Below are positions 47,460 to 55,661 of a stretch of 64,000 bases of DNA, one piece after another. The first letter of the stretch is position 1; every line of letters starts with the position of its first letter. A model generated the notes under the pieces. It saw only the letters and a list, made by a program, of their open reading frames with translations, was not told the DNA's origin and searched no databases. Position numbers and translations under genes: made by a program. This DNA comes from Labedaea rhizosphaerae (GTDB lineage Bacteria; Actinomycetota; Actinomycetes; Mycobacteriales; Pseudonocardiaceae), in the NCBI RefSeq assembly GCF_004362825.1, contig NZ_SNXZ01000001.1, positions 1,488,001 through 1,552,000 of the forward strand, given 5' to 3'.

Positions 47460-48718
47460 CACCCTCTGTGTCGACCTCAGGGTCGAAATCAGACCGAGGG
47501 CCTCGCAGCCGCAGCTCAGGGGAACGTGACGCAACCCAGCCACAATCAGCTGACCAGGTTGCACCTTTCGCCTCCAACGCAGCCATTTCCGGAAACGCCG
47601 GGGAGGCGGAAGGGCAGATCCCCCTTGTCGACCTTGCGGCGCAGCACGCCGCGGTCGCCGACGAGGTGCGCGCCGGCTGGGACGCCGTGCTCGCCCGCAC
47701 CGCGTTCGTCGGCGGCCCGGACGTCACCGAGTTCGAGCACGAGTACGCGTCCTACGTCGGGGCCCGGTACTGCGTCGGCGTCGGCAACGGCACCGACGCG
47801 ATCGAGCTGGCGTTGCGTGCCCTGGGTGCCAGGCCGGGCGACGAGTGCATCCTGCCCGCGAACACGTTCATCGCGACCGCGGAGGCCGTGGCCCGCGCGG
47901 GCGCCACACCGGTGCTCGTGGACTGCGACCCGGACACCGCGCTGATCTCCGTGGACGCCGTCGCGGCCGCGGTGACCCCGCGCACCAAGGTCGTGCTGCC
48001 GGTGCACTTGTACGGGCAGGCCGCGCCGGTCGAGCAGTTGCGTGGCGTCGTGCCCGACGGGGTGGCCATCCTGGAGGACGCGGCGCAGGCGCAGGGCGCG
48101 CGCCGCAACGGGTTGCCCGCCGGTGCGCTCGGCGACATCGCCGCGACGAGCTTCTACCCGGGCAAGAACCTCGGGGCGTACGGCGACGCCGGTGCGGTGA
48201 CGACGTCGCGTTCGGACCTCGCGGAGGCCGTGCGGTTGTTGCGGGAACACGGTTCGCCGCGCAAGTACGAGCACACGGCGCTGGGCTTCAACAGCCGCAT
48301 GGACACCTTGCAGGCCGTGGTGTTGCGGGCCAAGCTGCGCCGGCTCGAGGGCTGGAACGACGCCCGCCGCGCAGCCGCCCAGCGCTACGACAAGCTCATC
48401 GGTGAACTGGAAACCGTGCACGGTCCCGTTGTGGCGGAAGGCAACGAGCCGGTGTGGCACCTCTACGTGGTGCGTGTGCCGGATCGGGACGCCGTGCTCG
48501 CCGCGCTGCACGAGGCGGGAATCGGCGCGGGCATCCACTACCCGGTGCCGGTGCACCGCACCGGAGCGTTCGCCGGGCTCGGCGGATCGTTCCCGGTCGC
48601 CGAGCGGCTGGCGGGCGAAATCCTGTCCCTGCCGCTGTTCCCGGAGATCACCGCGGCCCAGCAGGAGCGGGTCGTGGACGTCCTGTCCAACGCTGTCCGG
48701 CGTCGTCACGATACGTGA
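47456..48718 (+). CDS. DegT/DnrJ/EryC1 aminotransferase (second of two)
   Basis: 420 residues. ATG 47456 has GGAG five bases upstream and overlaps the previous stop. A polar, Ser-rich extension of about 50 residues precedes the core, unusual for the family. The core opens QIPLVDLAAQHAAVADEVRAG and contains VGNGTDAIELALRALG, ILEDAAQAQGA, SFYPGKNLGAYGDAGAV (Schiff-base Lys) and FNSRMDTLQAVVLRAKL. The opening and YPGKNLGAYGDAG are typical of the 3-aminotransferase branch (FdtB/WlbC/WbpE type), the natural partner of the Gfo/Idh dehydrogenase at 43635. Two DegT enzymes imply a diamino sugar or two different amino sugars. Confidence 0.88.
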   Translation: MTPSVSTSGSKSDRGPRSRSSGERDATQPQSADQVAPFASNAAISGNAGEAEGQIPLVDLAAQHAAVADEVRAGWDAVLARTAFVGGPDVTEFEHEYASYVGARYCVGVGNGTDAIELALRALGARPGDECILPANTFIATAEAVARAGATPVLVDCDPDTALISVDAVAAAVTPRTKVVLPVHLYGQAAPVEQLRGVVPDGVAILEDAAQAQGARRNGLPAGALGDIAATSFYPGKNLGAYGDAGAVTTSRSDLAEAVRLLREHGSPRKYEHTALGFNSRMDTLQAVVLRAKLRRLEGWNDARRAAAQRYDKLIGELETVHGPVVAEGNEPVWHLYVVRVPDRDAVLAALHEAGIGAGIHYPVPVHRTGAFAGLGGSFPVAERLAGEILSLPLFPEITAAQQERVVDVLSNAVRRRHDT

Positions 48719-48835
48719 AGTGACATAAGTGCCTTGTCCCCCAATAAGAGTAACGAGCAGCTGTCTACCTGCGACTAGGGGGTAGCCCGGCTCATTTTGT
48801 GCTGCCGGACCCGATCACACAGCGTGGAGGACCCG

Positions 48836-51800
48836 ATGAGCGGAACACTGCGGCGCATACGCGCGGGAGTGCTCGGCGTCCTGCTGACCGCGGGCCTGGC
48901 AGTCGCACTACCCCCGACCGCCAACGCAGGTCCGTGCGACGCCCCGACCAACCCGATCGTCTGCGAGAACTCGAAAGCGGGTTCGCCGCAGTCGGACTGG
49001 TGGGTCGACGGCACCTACGGCGACATCGACGGTTACACCACGCAGATGAGCGTGCAGCCCGGCGAGCGGCTCGACCTCAAGGTCAAGACGCCGAGCACGA
49101 ACTACCAGGTCGACATCTACCGCCTCGGCTACTACGGCGGCAACGGCGCCCGGCTGCAGACGTCGCTGAGCCCGACGGTGTCGTTGCCGCAGACGCAACC
49201 CACGTGCCTCAAGGACTCCGCGAGCGGCATGACCGACTGCGGCAACTGGAAGGTGTCGACGAGCTGGCAGGTGCCGTCCACCGCGGTGCCGGGCTTCTAC
49301 GTCGCGAACTTCATCCGCAACGACGCACCGGGTGCGTCGCAGGCCTACTTCGTGGTGCGCTCCGACGCGTCGCATTCGGACATGGTGGTGCAGACCTCCG
49401 ACCAGACGTGGGAGGCGTACAACACCTACGGCAACAGCATCACGCCGGGCGACCCGAACAACCCGGAGGCCAACAGCCTCTACGTCGGCAACTTCGGCTC
49501 GTCGGACGGTCGCGCGTACAAGGCGAGCTACAACCGCCCGTACCTCAACAGCGGCACCGCCTCGCCGATGAACGCCGAGTACCCGCTCATCAGGTTCCTG
49601 GAGCGCAACGGTTACGACGTCTCCTACCTCTCCGGTGTGGACGTCACGCGCAACCCCGCGCTGTTGAAGAACCACAAGGTCTTCGTCTCCTCCGGGCACG
49701 ACGAGTACGTCAACGCGACGCAGCGCGCCGGCATCGAGTCGGCGCGCGCCGCGGGCGTCAACATGATCTTCATGTCGGGCAACGAGATGTTCTGGAAGAC
49801 CCGCTTCGAGAACTCCACCGACGGCACGAACACCGCGTACCGCACCTTGGTCTGCTACAAGGAAACCAAGGTCGGCACCAAGATCGACCCGAACGCCGCG
49901 TGGACGGGCACCTGGCGTGACCCGCGGTTGTCGCCGCCGTCCGACGGTGGCCGGCCCGAGAACGCCGTCACCGGCACCCTCTTCGAGGTCAACGGCTACC
50001 GCGCCGACGCCATCCAGGTGCCCGCGTCCTTCGGGCGCAACCGCATGTGGCGCAACACGTCCATCGCCAGTGCCGGCACCACGACCACGCTGACGGCGGG
50101 TTCGCTCGGCTACGAGTGGGACACCGACCCGGACAACGGCTACCGGCCGGCCGGGTCGATCCAGAACTCCAGCACCACGGTGACCATGGTCGGCGGCGAC
50201 TTCGTGCTGCAGGACTACGGCAACGCCTACGGCGACGGCACCAAGACCCACAACATCACGATGTACCGCGACCAGACCAGCGGCGCGCTGGTGTGGGGCC
50301 TGGGCACCGTGCAGTGGTCGTGGGGCCTCGACTCCGTGCACCTGTACCCGCCGGGTGCGCCGGCCAGCGCGCCGGCGAACCTCGCGATGCAGCAGGCGAC
50401 CGTGAACGTGCTCGCCGACATGGGCGCGCAGCCGCGCACCTTGATGGCCGGCCTCACCGCGGCCACCAAGAGCACCGACACCACCGGTCCGACCGTGACC
50501 GTGACCTCGCCCGTGGCCGGTTCGACCGTGCCCGCCGGGTCCGACCAGACCATCCGCGGCACCGCCGTGGACGTGGGCGGCGGCAAGGTCGCCGCCGTCG
50601 AGGTCTCCCTCGACAACGGCGCGAGCTGGCACAAGGCCAACGGCCTGGACAACTGGACCTACCCGTGGACGCCGAGCCAGCTCGGCGCGACCACGATCCT
50701 GGTCCGCGCCTCCGACGACGGTGCCACCCTCGGCGCGACCAGGACGGTCAACGTGACCGTCGGCGCCCAGCAGTGCCCGTGCACCCTGTTCCAGAACTCG
50801 GCACCGACCACTGTGGACTCCGCGGACGGCTCGGCGATCGAGGTCGGCACGAAGTTCACCACTTCGGTGAACGCGACCGTGACCGGCGTCCGCTTCTACA
50901 AGGCGACGACGAACACCGGCACGCACACCGGGTCCATCTGGAACAGCGCGGGCGCGCGCCTGGTCACCGGCACCTTCACCGGTGAGTCGGCCTCCGGTTG
51001 GCAGACCTTGAACTTCACCACGCCGTTGCAGATCCGCGCCGGGCAGACCTACGTGGTGTCCTACACCGCGCCCAACGGCCACTACTCGGTCGACGCGGGC
51101 TACTTCACCGGCAAGGGCGCGGGCATCGTCCCGCTCACCGCGCCGGCCACCGGCGGCGTCGCTGGCGGGAACGGCGTGTTCCGCTACGGCTCGGGCTTCC
51201 CGTCCGACAGCTTCAACGGCGGCAACTACTGGGTCGACCCGGTGGTCACCACCGCCACCGCCGACAACGTCGCCCCGACGGTCTCCTCGACCGCCCCGGC
51301 GAGCGGTGCCACCGGTGCCTACACCGACGGCACGGTCAGCGCGACCTTCTCCGAGAGCGTCGACCCGGCGAGCGTGCAGTTCACGCTCAAGGCGGGCAGC
51401 ACGGGCGTCCCGGGCACGCTGACCGTGGACGACAAGGTCGCCACGTTCACCCCGACCGCCTTGCTGGCGGCCAACACCACCTACACGGCAACGGTGACCG
51501 CGGCCGACGGGTTCGGCAACGTGATGGCGTCGCCGAAGACGTGGTCGTTCACCACCGGCGCCGGTGCGGCTCCGTGCCCGTGCAGCCTGTTCGGCGTCCA
51601 GACCCCGGGCATCGCGGACGCGGGTGACGGGTCCGATGTGGAGCTGGGCGTCAAGTTCACGACCTCGGTGAACGCGACGGTGACCGGCGTGAAGTTCTAC
51701 AAGTCGGCCGCGAACACCGGCAGCCACACCGGTTCGCTGTGGACGTCCTCGGGCACGCGCCTGGCGACGGGCACGTACACCGGTGAGTCCGCCTCCGGCT

Positions 51801-52861
51801 GGCAGACCCTGACGTTCAGCTCGCCGGTCCAGATCACGGCCGGTCAGACGTACGTCGCGTCCTACCGGACCCCGACCGGGCACTACGCGGCCGACGGCGG
51901 CTACTTCGCCACCAAGGGCGCGGGCCGGGGCGTGGTGACGGCACCGTCTTCGCCGTCCGCGGGCGGGCAGGGCGTGTTCGAGTACGGCGGCGGTTTCCCG
52001 TCGAACTCCTACAACTCGACCAACTACTGGGTCGACGTCGTGGTGGACACCGCCGGTGCGGACAACACCGCGCCGACCATCACCTCGACGACCCCGCCCT
52101 CGGGCGCCACGGGCGTCTCGACCGGCACCGGCGTGACCGCGAACTTCTCCGAAGCGGTCAACGCGAGCTCGGTCCAGATGACCGTCACCGGCCCGGGCGG
52201 CACGGCGGCCGGCACGACGACCGTCGCGCCGGACGCGAAGAGCGTCACGTTCGCGTCCACCGGCGCACTGGCCGGGAGCACGACGTACACGGTGAGCGTG
52301 CAGGCCACCGACCTGCAGGGCAACGCGATGGGCACGCCGTACACGTGGAGCTTCACCACCGGCGCGGTCGGCGCGTGCCCGTGCACCTTGTTCCGCCCGA
52401 CCGACACCCCGGCCGCCAGTGCCGTGGACTCGGCGGTGGAACTCGGCACCCGGATCAAGCCGACGCAGAACGGCTTCATCACCGGCGTCCGGTTCTACAA
52501 GACGCTGGGCGACCCCGGCACGCACACCGGGACGCTGTGGTCGTCGAGCGGCACCCAGCTCGCCACCGGCACCTTCACCGGTGAGAGCGGATCGGGCTGG
52601 CAGACCCTGACGTTCGCCACGCCGGTCGCGGTCACCGCCGGGACGACCTACCTCGTCAGCTACTTCACCTCCGCGGGCCGGTACGGCTACACCACGCAGT
52701 ACTTCACCGCGGACAAGGTGAACGGGCCGCTGACCGGACCGGCCTCCGTCGCGGGCGCGTCGAACGGCGTGTACCGCTACGGGACGGGCGGCGTGTTCCC
52801 GGCAGGCGAAGGCGGCCCGACCAACTACTGGGTGGACGCGGTGTTCACCACGAGTCCCTAG
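48836..52861 (+). CDS. Large secreted protein: N,N-dimethylformamidase-beta-like domain, Ig-like and three DUF4082 domains
   Basis: 1341 residues; TGGAGG precedes ATG 48836. A signal peptide covers residues 1-31 (GVLGVLLTAGLAVALPPTANA). Residues 45-540 resemble the DMFase beta-subunit C-terminal-like domain: SDWWVDGTYGDIDGYTTQMSV, VDIYRLGYYGGNGARL, WEAYNTYGNS, FVSSGHDEYVNATQR, IFMSGNEMFW. An Ig-like domain follows (about 555-640). Then come DUF4082 modules near 646-803, 914-1070 and 1180-1341, each opening CPC(T/S)LF and ending NYWVD, alternating with Big_5-like modules. DUF4082 is presumed to bind carbohydrate. Its place inside the locus suggests it acts on or adheres to the surface glycan (inference). 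The 117 bases before it hold no gene. Confidence 0.8.
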   Translation: MSGTLRRIRAGVLGVLLTAGLAVALPPTANAGPCDAPTNPIVCENSKAGSPQSDWWVDGTYGDIDGYTTQMSVQPGERLDLKVKTPSTNYQVDIYRLGYYGGNGARLQTSLSPTVSLPQTQPTCLKDSASGMTDCGNWKVSTSWQVPSTAVPGFYVANFIRNDAPGASQAYFVVRSDASHSDMVVQTSDQTWEAYNTYGNSITPGDPNNPEANSLYVGNFGSSDGRAYKASYNRPYLNSGTASPMNAEYPLIRFLERNGYDVSYLSGVDVTRNPALLKNHKVFVSSGHDEYVNATQRAGIESARAAGVNMIFMSGNEMFWKTRFENSTDGTNTAYRTLVCYKETKVGTKIDPNAAWTGTWRDPRLSPPSDGGRPENAVTGTLFEVNGYRADAIQVPASFGRNRMWRNTSIASAGTTTTLTAGSLGYEWDTDPDNGYRPAGSIQNSSTTVTMVGGDFVLQDYGNAYGDGTKTHNITMYRDQTSGALVWGLGTVQWSWGLDSVHLYPPGAPASAPANLAMQQATVNVLADMGAQPRTLMAGLTAATKSTDTTGPTVTVTSPVAGSTVPAGSDQTIRGTAVDVGGGKVAAVEVSLDNGASWHKANGLDNWTYPWTPSQLGATTILVRASDDGATLGATRTVNVTVGAQQCPCTLFQNSAPTTVDSADGSAIEVGTKFTTSVNATVTGVRFYKATTNTGTHTGSIWNSAGARLVTGTFTGESASGWQTLNFTTPLQIRAGQTYVVSYTAPNGHYSVDAGYFTGKGAGIVPLTAPATGGVAGGNGVFRYGSGFPSDSFNGGNYWVDPVVTTATADNVAPTVSSTAPASGATGAYTDGTVSATFSESVDPASVQFTLKAGSTGVPGTLTVDDKVATFTPTALLAANTTYTATVTAADGFGNVMASPKTWSFTTGAGAAPCPCSLFGVQTPGIADAGDGSDVELGVKFTTSVNATVTGVKFYKSAANTGSHTGSLWTSSGTRLATGTYTGESASGWQTLTFSSPVQITAGQTYVASYRTPTGHYAADGGYFATKGAGRGVVTAPSSPSAGGQGVFEYGGGFPSNSYNSTNYWVDVVVDTAGADNTAPTITSTTPPSGATGVSTGTGVTANFSEAVNASSVQMTVTGPGGTAAGTTTVAPDAKSVTFASTGALAGSTTYTVSVQATDLQGNAMGTPYTWSFTTGAVGACPCTLFRPTDTPAASAVDSAVELGTRIKPTQNGFITGVRFYKTLGDPGTHTGTLWSSSGTQLATGTFTGESGSGWQTLTFATPVAVTAGTTYLVSYFTSAGRYGYTTQYFTADKVNGPLTGPASVAGASNGVYRYGTGGVFPAGEGGPTNYWVDAVFTTSP

Positions 52862-52873
52862 GGGGAGACGGTT

Positions 52874-53932
52874 TTGCGGCGGTCCAGGAAGTCCACAGTA
52901 GACGTGGTGATCCCCTGCTACAGGTACGGCTCGGTCCTGCCCACCGCGGTGCGCAGTGTGCTGGACCAGCCGGGGGTCGACGTCCGGGTCCTGGTCATCG
53001 ACGACGCCTCCGGTGACGGCAGCGCGGAGGTGGCCAGGGACCTGGCCGAGGCCGACAGCCGGGTCGAGGTCCTGGAGCACCGCGAGAACAAGGGCCACAT
53101 CGCCACCTACAACGAGGGCCTGCTGGACTGGGCCAAGGCCGACTACTCCGTCCTGCTCTCCGCCGACGACGCCCTCACCCCGGGGGCGCTGCGCCGGGCG
53201 ACCGCGCTGCTGGACGCCCACCCCGAGGTGGGTTTCGCCTACGGCAGGCCGCTGCACTGGGACGGCAGCATGCCGCTGCCCTACGCCCGGACCCAAGGCA
53301 ACGGCTGGACCATCTACGACGGCACCTCATGGCTGCGCCGCCGCTTCGCCGTGGCCGACGGCTGCATCACCTCGCCCGAAGTCGTCGTCCGCACGCAACT
53401 GCAGCAGTCCGTGGGTGGCTACGACCCGGAACTGCGGCACACCGGCGACATCGAGATGTGGATGCGCATGGCGCTGCACGCCGACGTCGGCTACCTGCGT
53501 GGCGTGGACCAGGCGTACTACCGGGTGCACGGCAACAACATGTCCGCCGCGTACTACGCCTCCGGCGTCGCCGACCTCCGGCAACGCCTTGCCGCCTACA
53601 CGGCGCTGCTGCGCCGGGCCGACAAGCTGCTCCCGGAGCAGGGCGAGTGGGACCGCAAGGTCCGCCGGGTCCTCGCCCGCGACGCCCTGCGCCGCGCGGG
53701 CCGCGCATACGACAAGGGGCAGGTCGACGAGCACCCCGTGGACGAGCTGGTCGAGTTCGCCCGCGAGGCCACCGGCGACCTCACCAGCCTGCCCGAATGG
53801 CACACCCTCAAGTTCCGGCAGTGGCTGGGCCAGCGCCGGGCGTCGGCGTTGCGCCCGCTGGTGCTGACCGCCGCGGCCCGCCGGGTGCGCCGCGAGCTGC
53901 GGGTGAAGCGGTGGGAACGGAGCGGCGTGTGA
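52874..53932 (+). CDS. Family 2 glycosyltransferase
   Basis: 352 residues starting at TTG 52874, 12 bases after the preceding stop and behind GGGGGAGA. The GT-A domain has VDVVIPCYRYGSVLPTAVRSVL, VLVIDDASGDGS (nucleotide-binding Asp) and LLSADDALTPGAL (the metal-binding DxD-like SADD). The acceptor-side region follows with GGYDPELRHTGDIEMWMRMAL (the ED/DxEMW motif of GT2). It is cytosolic, with no membrane helix. It transfers a sugar from a nucleotide donor to the growing repeat unit; specificity unknown. It overlaps the deacetylase gene by four bases. Confidence 0.88.
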   Translation: MRRSRKSTVDVVIPCYRYGSVLPTAVRSVLDQPGVDVRVLVIDDASGDGSAEVARDLAEADSRVEVLEHRENKGHIATYNEGLLDWAKADYSVLLSADDALTPGALRRATALLDAHPEVGFAYGRPLHWDGSMPLPYARTQGNGWTIYDGTSWLRRRFAVADGCITSPEVVVRTQLQQSVGGYDPELRHTGDIEMWMRMALHADVGYLRGVDQAYYRVHGNNMSAAYYASGVADLRQRLAAYTALLRRADKLLPEQGEWDRKVRRVLARDALRRAGRAYDKGQVDEHPVDELVEFAREATGDLTSLPEWHTLKFRQWLGQRRASALRPLVLTAAARRVRRELRVKRWERSGV

Positions 53933-54615
53933 CGAGCCGGGGAGATCGGGTCCTCAACCTGACCGTCCACGGCATCGGCGACCCGGTGCGCCCGCTCGAG
54001 GACGGCGAGGACAGGACCTGGGTCACGGTCGAGCAGTTCGAGCAGGCGCTGGACGCCGCCGAGGCGGCCGTGGCCCAAGGCCACGACGTGCGCATCACCT
54101 TCGACGACGGCAACGACTCCGACGTGCGCATCGGCTTGCCCCGCCTGGTTTCCCGCGGCCTGACCGCGCAGTTCTTCCTGCTCGCGGGCCTGCTGGACGC
54201 CCCCGGGCGGGTCAGCCGGTCCGATGTGGGCACTCTGCTCGAAGCGGGCATGACGGTCGGCTCGCACGGCTGGTCGCACGTCGACTGGCGCACCCTGGAC
54301 AAGGCCGCGGTCCTGCGTGAGCTGTACCAGGCGCACGAGGTGCTCGGTGAGGTCACCGGGTCCCCGATCGACCGCGTCGCCGTGCCGTTCGGCTCCTACG
54401 ACCGCACCGTGCTCGCGCACCTGCGTCGGGCCGGGGTGCGCCGGGTCTACACCAGCGACGGCGGGCCCGCCCGAAGGGGAACCTGGCTGCAGGCGCGCAC
54501 CAGCCTGCACGCGGCCATGACGCGTGAATGGATCAATTCCGTGGTGTTCGATCGAGCAACCGCGGCCACCCGTGCCCGCCGTTTCCTGGCGCGCGGTGTC
54601 AAACGCGTGCGCTGA
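53929..54615 (+). CDS. NodB-type polysaccharide deacetylase-like protein
   Basis: 228 residues from GTG 53929 (overlap of four bases with the GT2 gene). The NodB fold is recognised by RITFDDGNDSDV (motif 1 with catalytic base and metal Asp), GSHGWSHVDWRTL (motif 2, both metal His residues), and VAVPFGSYDRTVL (motif 3, PFG). ARTSLHAAMTREWINSVVFD is the later part. No signal peptide is present, so it may act on cytosolic lipid-linked intermediates. It would remove N- or O-acetyl groups from a sugar of this locus. Confidence 0.85.
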   Translation: MTSRGDRVLNLTVHGIGDPVRPLEDGEDRTWVTVEQFEQALDAAEAAVAQGHDVRITFDDGNDSDVRIGLPRLVSRGLTAQFFLLAGLLDAPGRVSRSDVGTLLEAGMTVGSHGWSHVDWRTLDKAAVLRELYQAHEVLGEVTGSPIDRVAVPFGSYDRTVLAHLRRAGVRRVYTSDGGPARRGTWLQARTSLHAAMTREWINSVVFDRATAATRARRFLARGVKRVR

Positions 54616-54749
54616 CTGCCCTTTCGGGTCGAATGAATTGTCGTGCCCCAAAGTGATGTGACGTCGTCCCCATCGCTTCTGCAATTGTTCCGATTTCCGC
54701 AATAGCGTGCGCCCTCGGGTCCTTCGTGACCGAGACAAGGAGCGCACCG

Positions 54750-55643
54750 ATGGATGAAGCCGTTTACACCTGGGCCATCACGGCGGTGGATCACCAGGGC
54801 GACCGGAGCAAAGCCGAGGCGTGGTTCACCGCCATCCACGCGGCGTACAACGAGCCGGAGCAGGTGGCCGACTACGCGGAGTTCACCGCGCGCCTACTCG
54901 AACGCGGGGCCGGCGGCGTCGACGAGGCGGCCGTCCGCCTGTTCGCCGAGGACCTGGAGCGCTACGAGTCCGCGCCGCTCGACGTGGTGGCGGCGCTGGC
55001 CGAGAAGTACGACACCCTCGCCGACCGGTATGTGGAACTGCTCGCGGCCGCGGCGGCCCAACCGGCTGCCGAGGAGGACGCCGAGCAGGCGGCCGCGGCC
55101 GAGGAAGCCCTGTGGAGCTGGGAGGACACCACCGGGGAGTGGTCGCACTACGAAGACGGCAACTGGGTGCCGCAGCGGTCTTGGGACGGCACCCGGTGGC
55201 TGGTGCTCAACCAGGAGAAGACCGAGTGGGTGGTCCAGCGCACGTGGGACGGCACCCGGTGGTGGGTCATGAACGAGGACCGCAGCGAGTGGGTGCCCGA
55301 GCCGGGTCAGGAACCGGTCCAGCTGGAGCCGGAGTTGCAGGAGCCGGTCGAGCTGGAGTCGGAGCTGCAGCAGCCGGTCGAGCCGGAGCCGCAAGAACCG
55401 GTGCTGCAGGAACCGGTGCTGCGGGAACCGCCGGAGCAGGAACCGCCGGAGCAGGAACCGCCGAAGCAGGACTCGGTGCCGCCCGAGCCGGTGCCCGCGG
55501 CCGAGGCCGTCGTGGCGACCGCGGTCATGTCGACGTCGCTCGACGAGGCGATGCTCGAGATCCCCGGCCTCGACGGCCTGACCGAGGACGAAATCCGAAA
55601 GGCCATGGAGAACGCGCTCGGCAGCGAACTCAAAATCTCTTGA
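54750..55643 (+). CDS. Unknown protein with Trp-rich tandem motifs and Pro/Glu repeats
   Basis: 297 residues; AAGGAG stands seven bases before ATG 54750. Residues 1-105 are helical and acidic (VADYAEFTARLLERGAGGVDE, LDVVAALAEKYDTLADRYVELL). Residues 123-185 hold tandem Trp-rich units: WSWEDTTGEWSHYEDGNW, RSWDGTRWLVLNQEKTEWV, RTWDGTRWWVMNEDRSEWV, i.e. W-D-G-T-R-W repeated 21 residues apart. Residues 186-250 are Pro/Gln/Glu repeats of the (L/P)QEPV and PEQEP type. The C-terminus is a short helical domain (LDEAMLEIPGLDGLTEDEIRKAM). No signal peptide, membrane helix or enzyme motif. Family not recognised. It is 18 bases upstream of the next unknown gene and probably its partner. Confidence 0.7.
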   Translation: MDEAVYTWAITAVDHQGDRSKAEAWFTAIHAAYNEPEQVADYAEFTARLLERGAGGVDEAAVRLFAEDLERYESAPLDVVAALAEKYDTLADRYVELLAAAAAQPAAEEDAEQAAAAEEALWSWEDTTGEWSHYEDGNWVPQRSWDGTRWLVLNQEKTEWVVQRTWDGTRWWVMNEDRSEWVPEPGQEPVQLEPELQEPVELESELQQPVEPEPQEPVLQEPVLREPPEQEPPEQEPPKQDSVPPEPVPAAEAVVATAVMSTSLDEAMLEIPGLDGLTEDEIRKAMENALGSELKIS

Positions 55644-55661
55644 TCGGCAGGGAGCATCGTC

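Noticed and set aside
48908-53296. A 1462-residue minus-strand open frame
   Set aside because: It is antisense to the secreted DUF4082 protein and a GT2 gene, both with clear domains and ribosome binding sites. Its composition (Gly/Arg/Val/His-rich without motifs) is that of a high-GC shadow frame.
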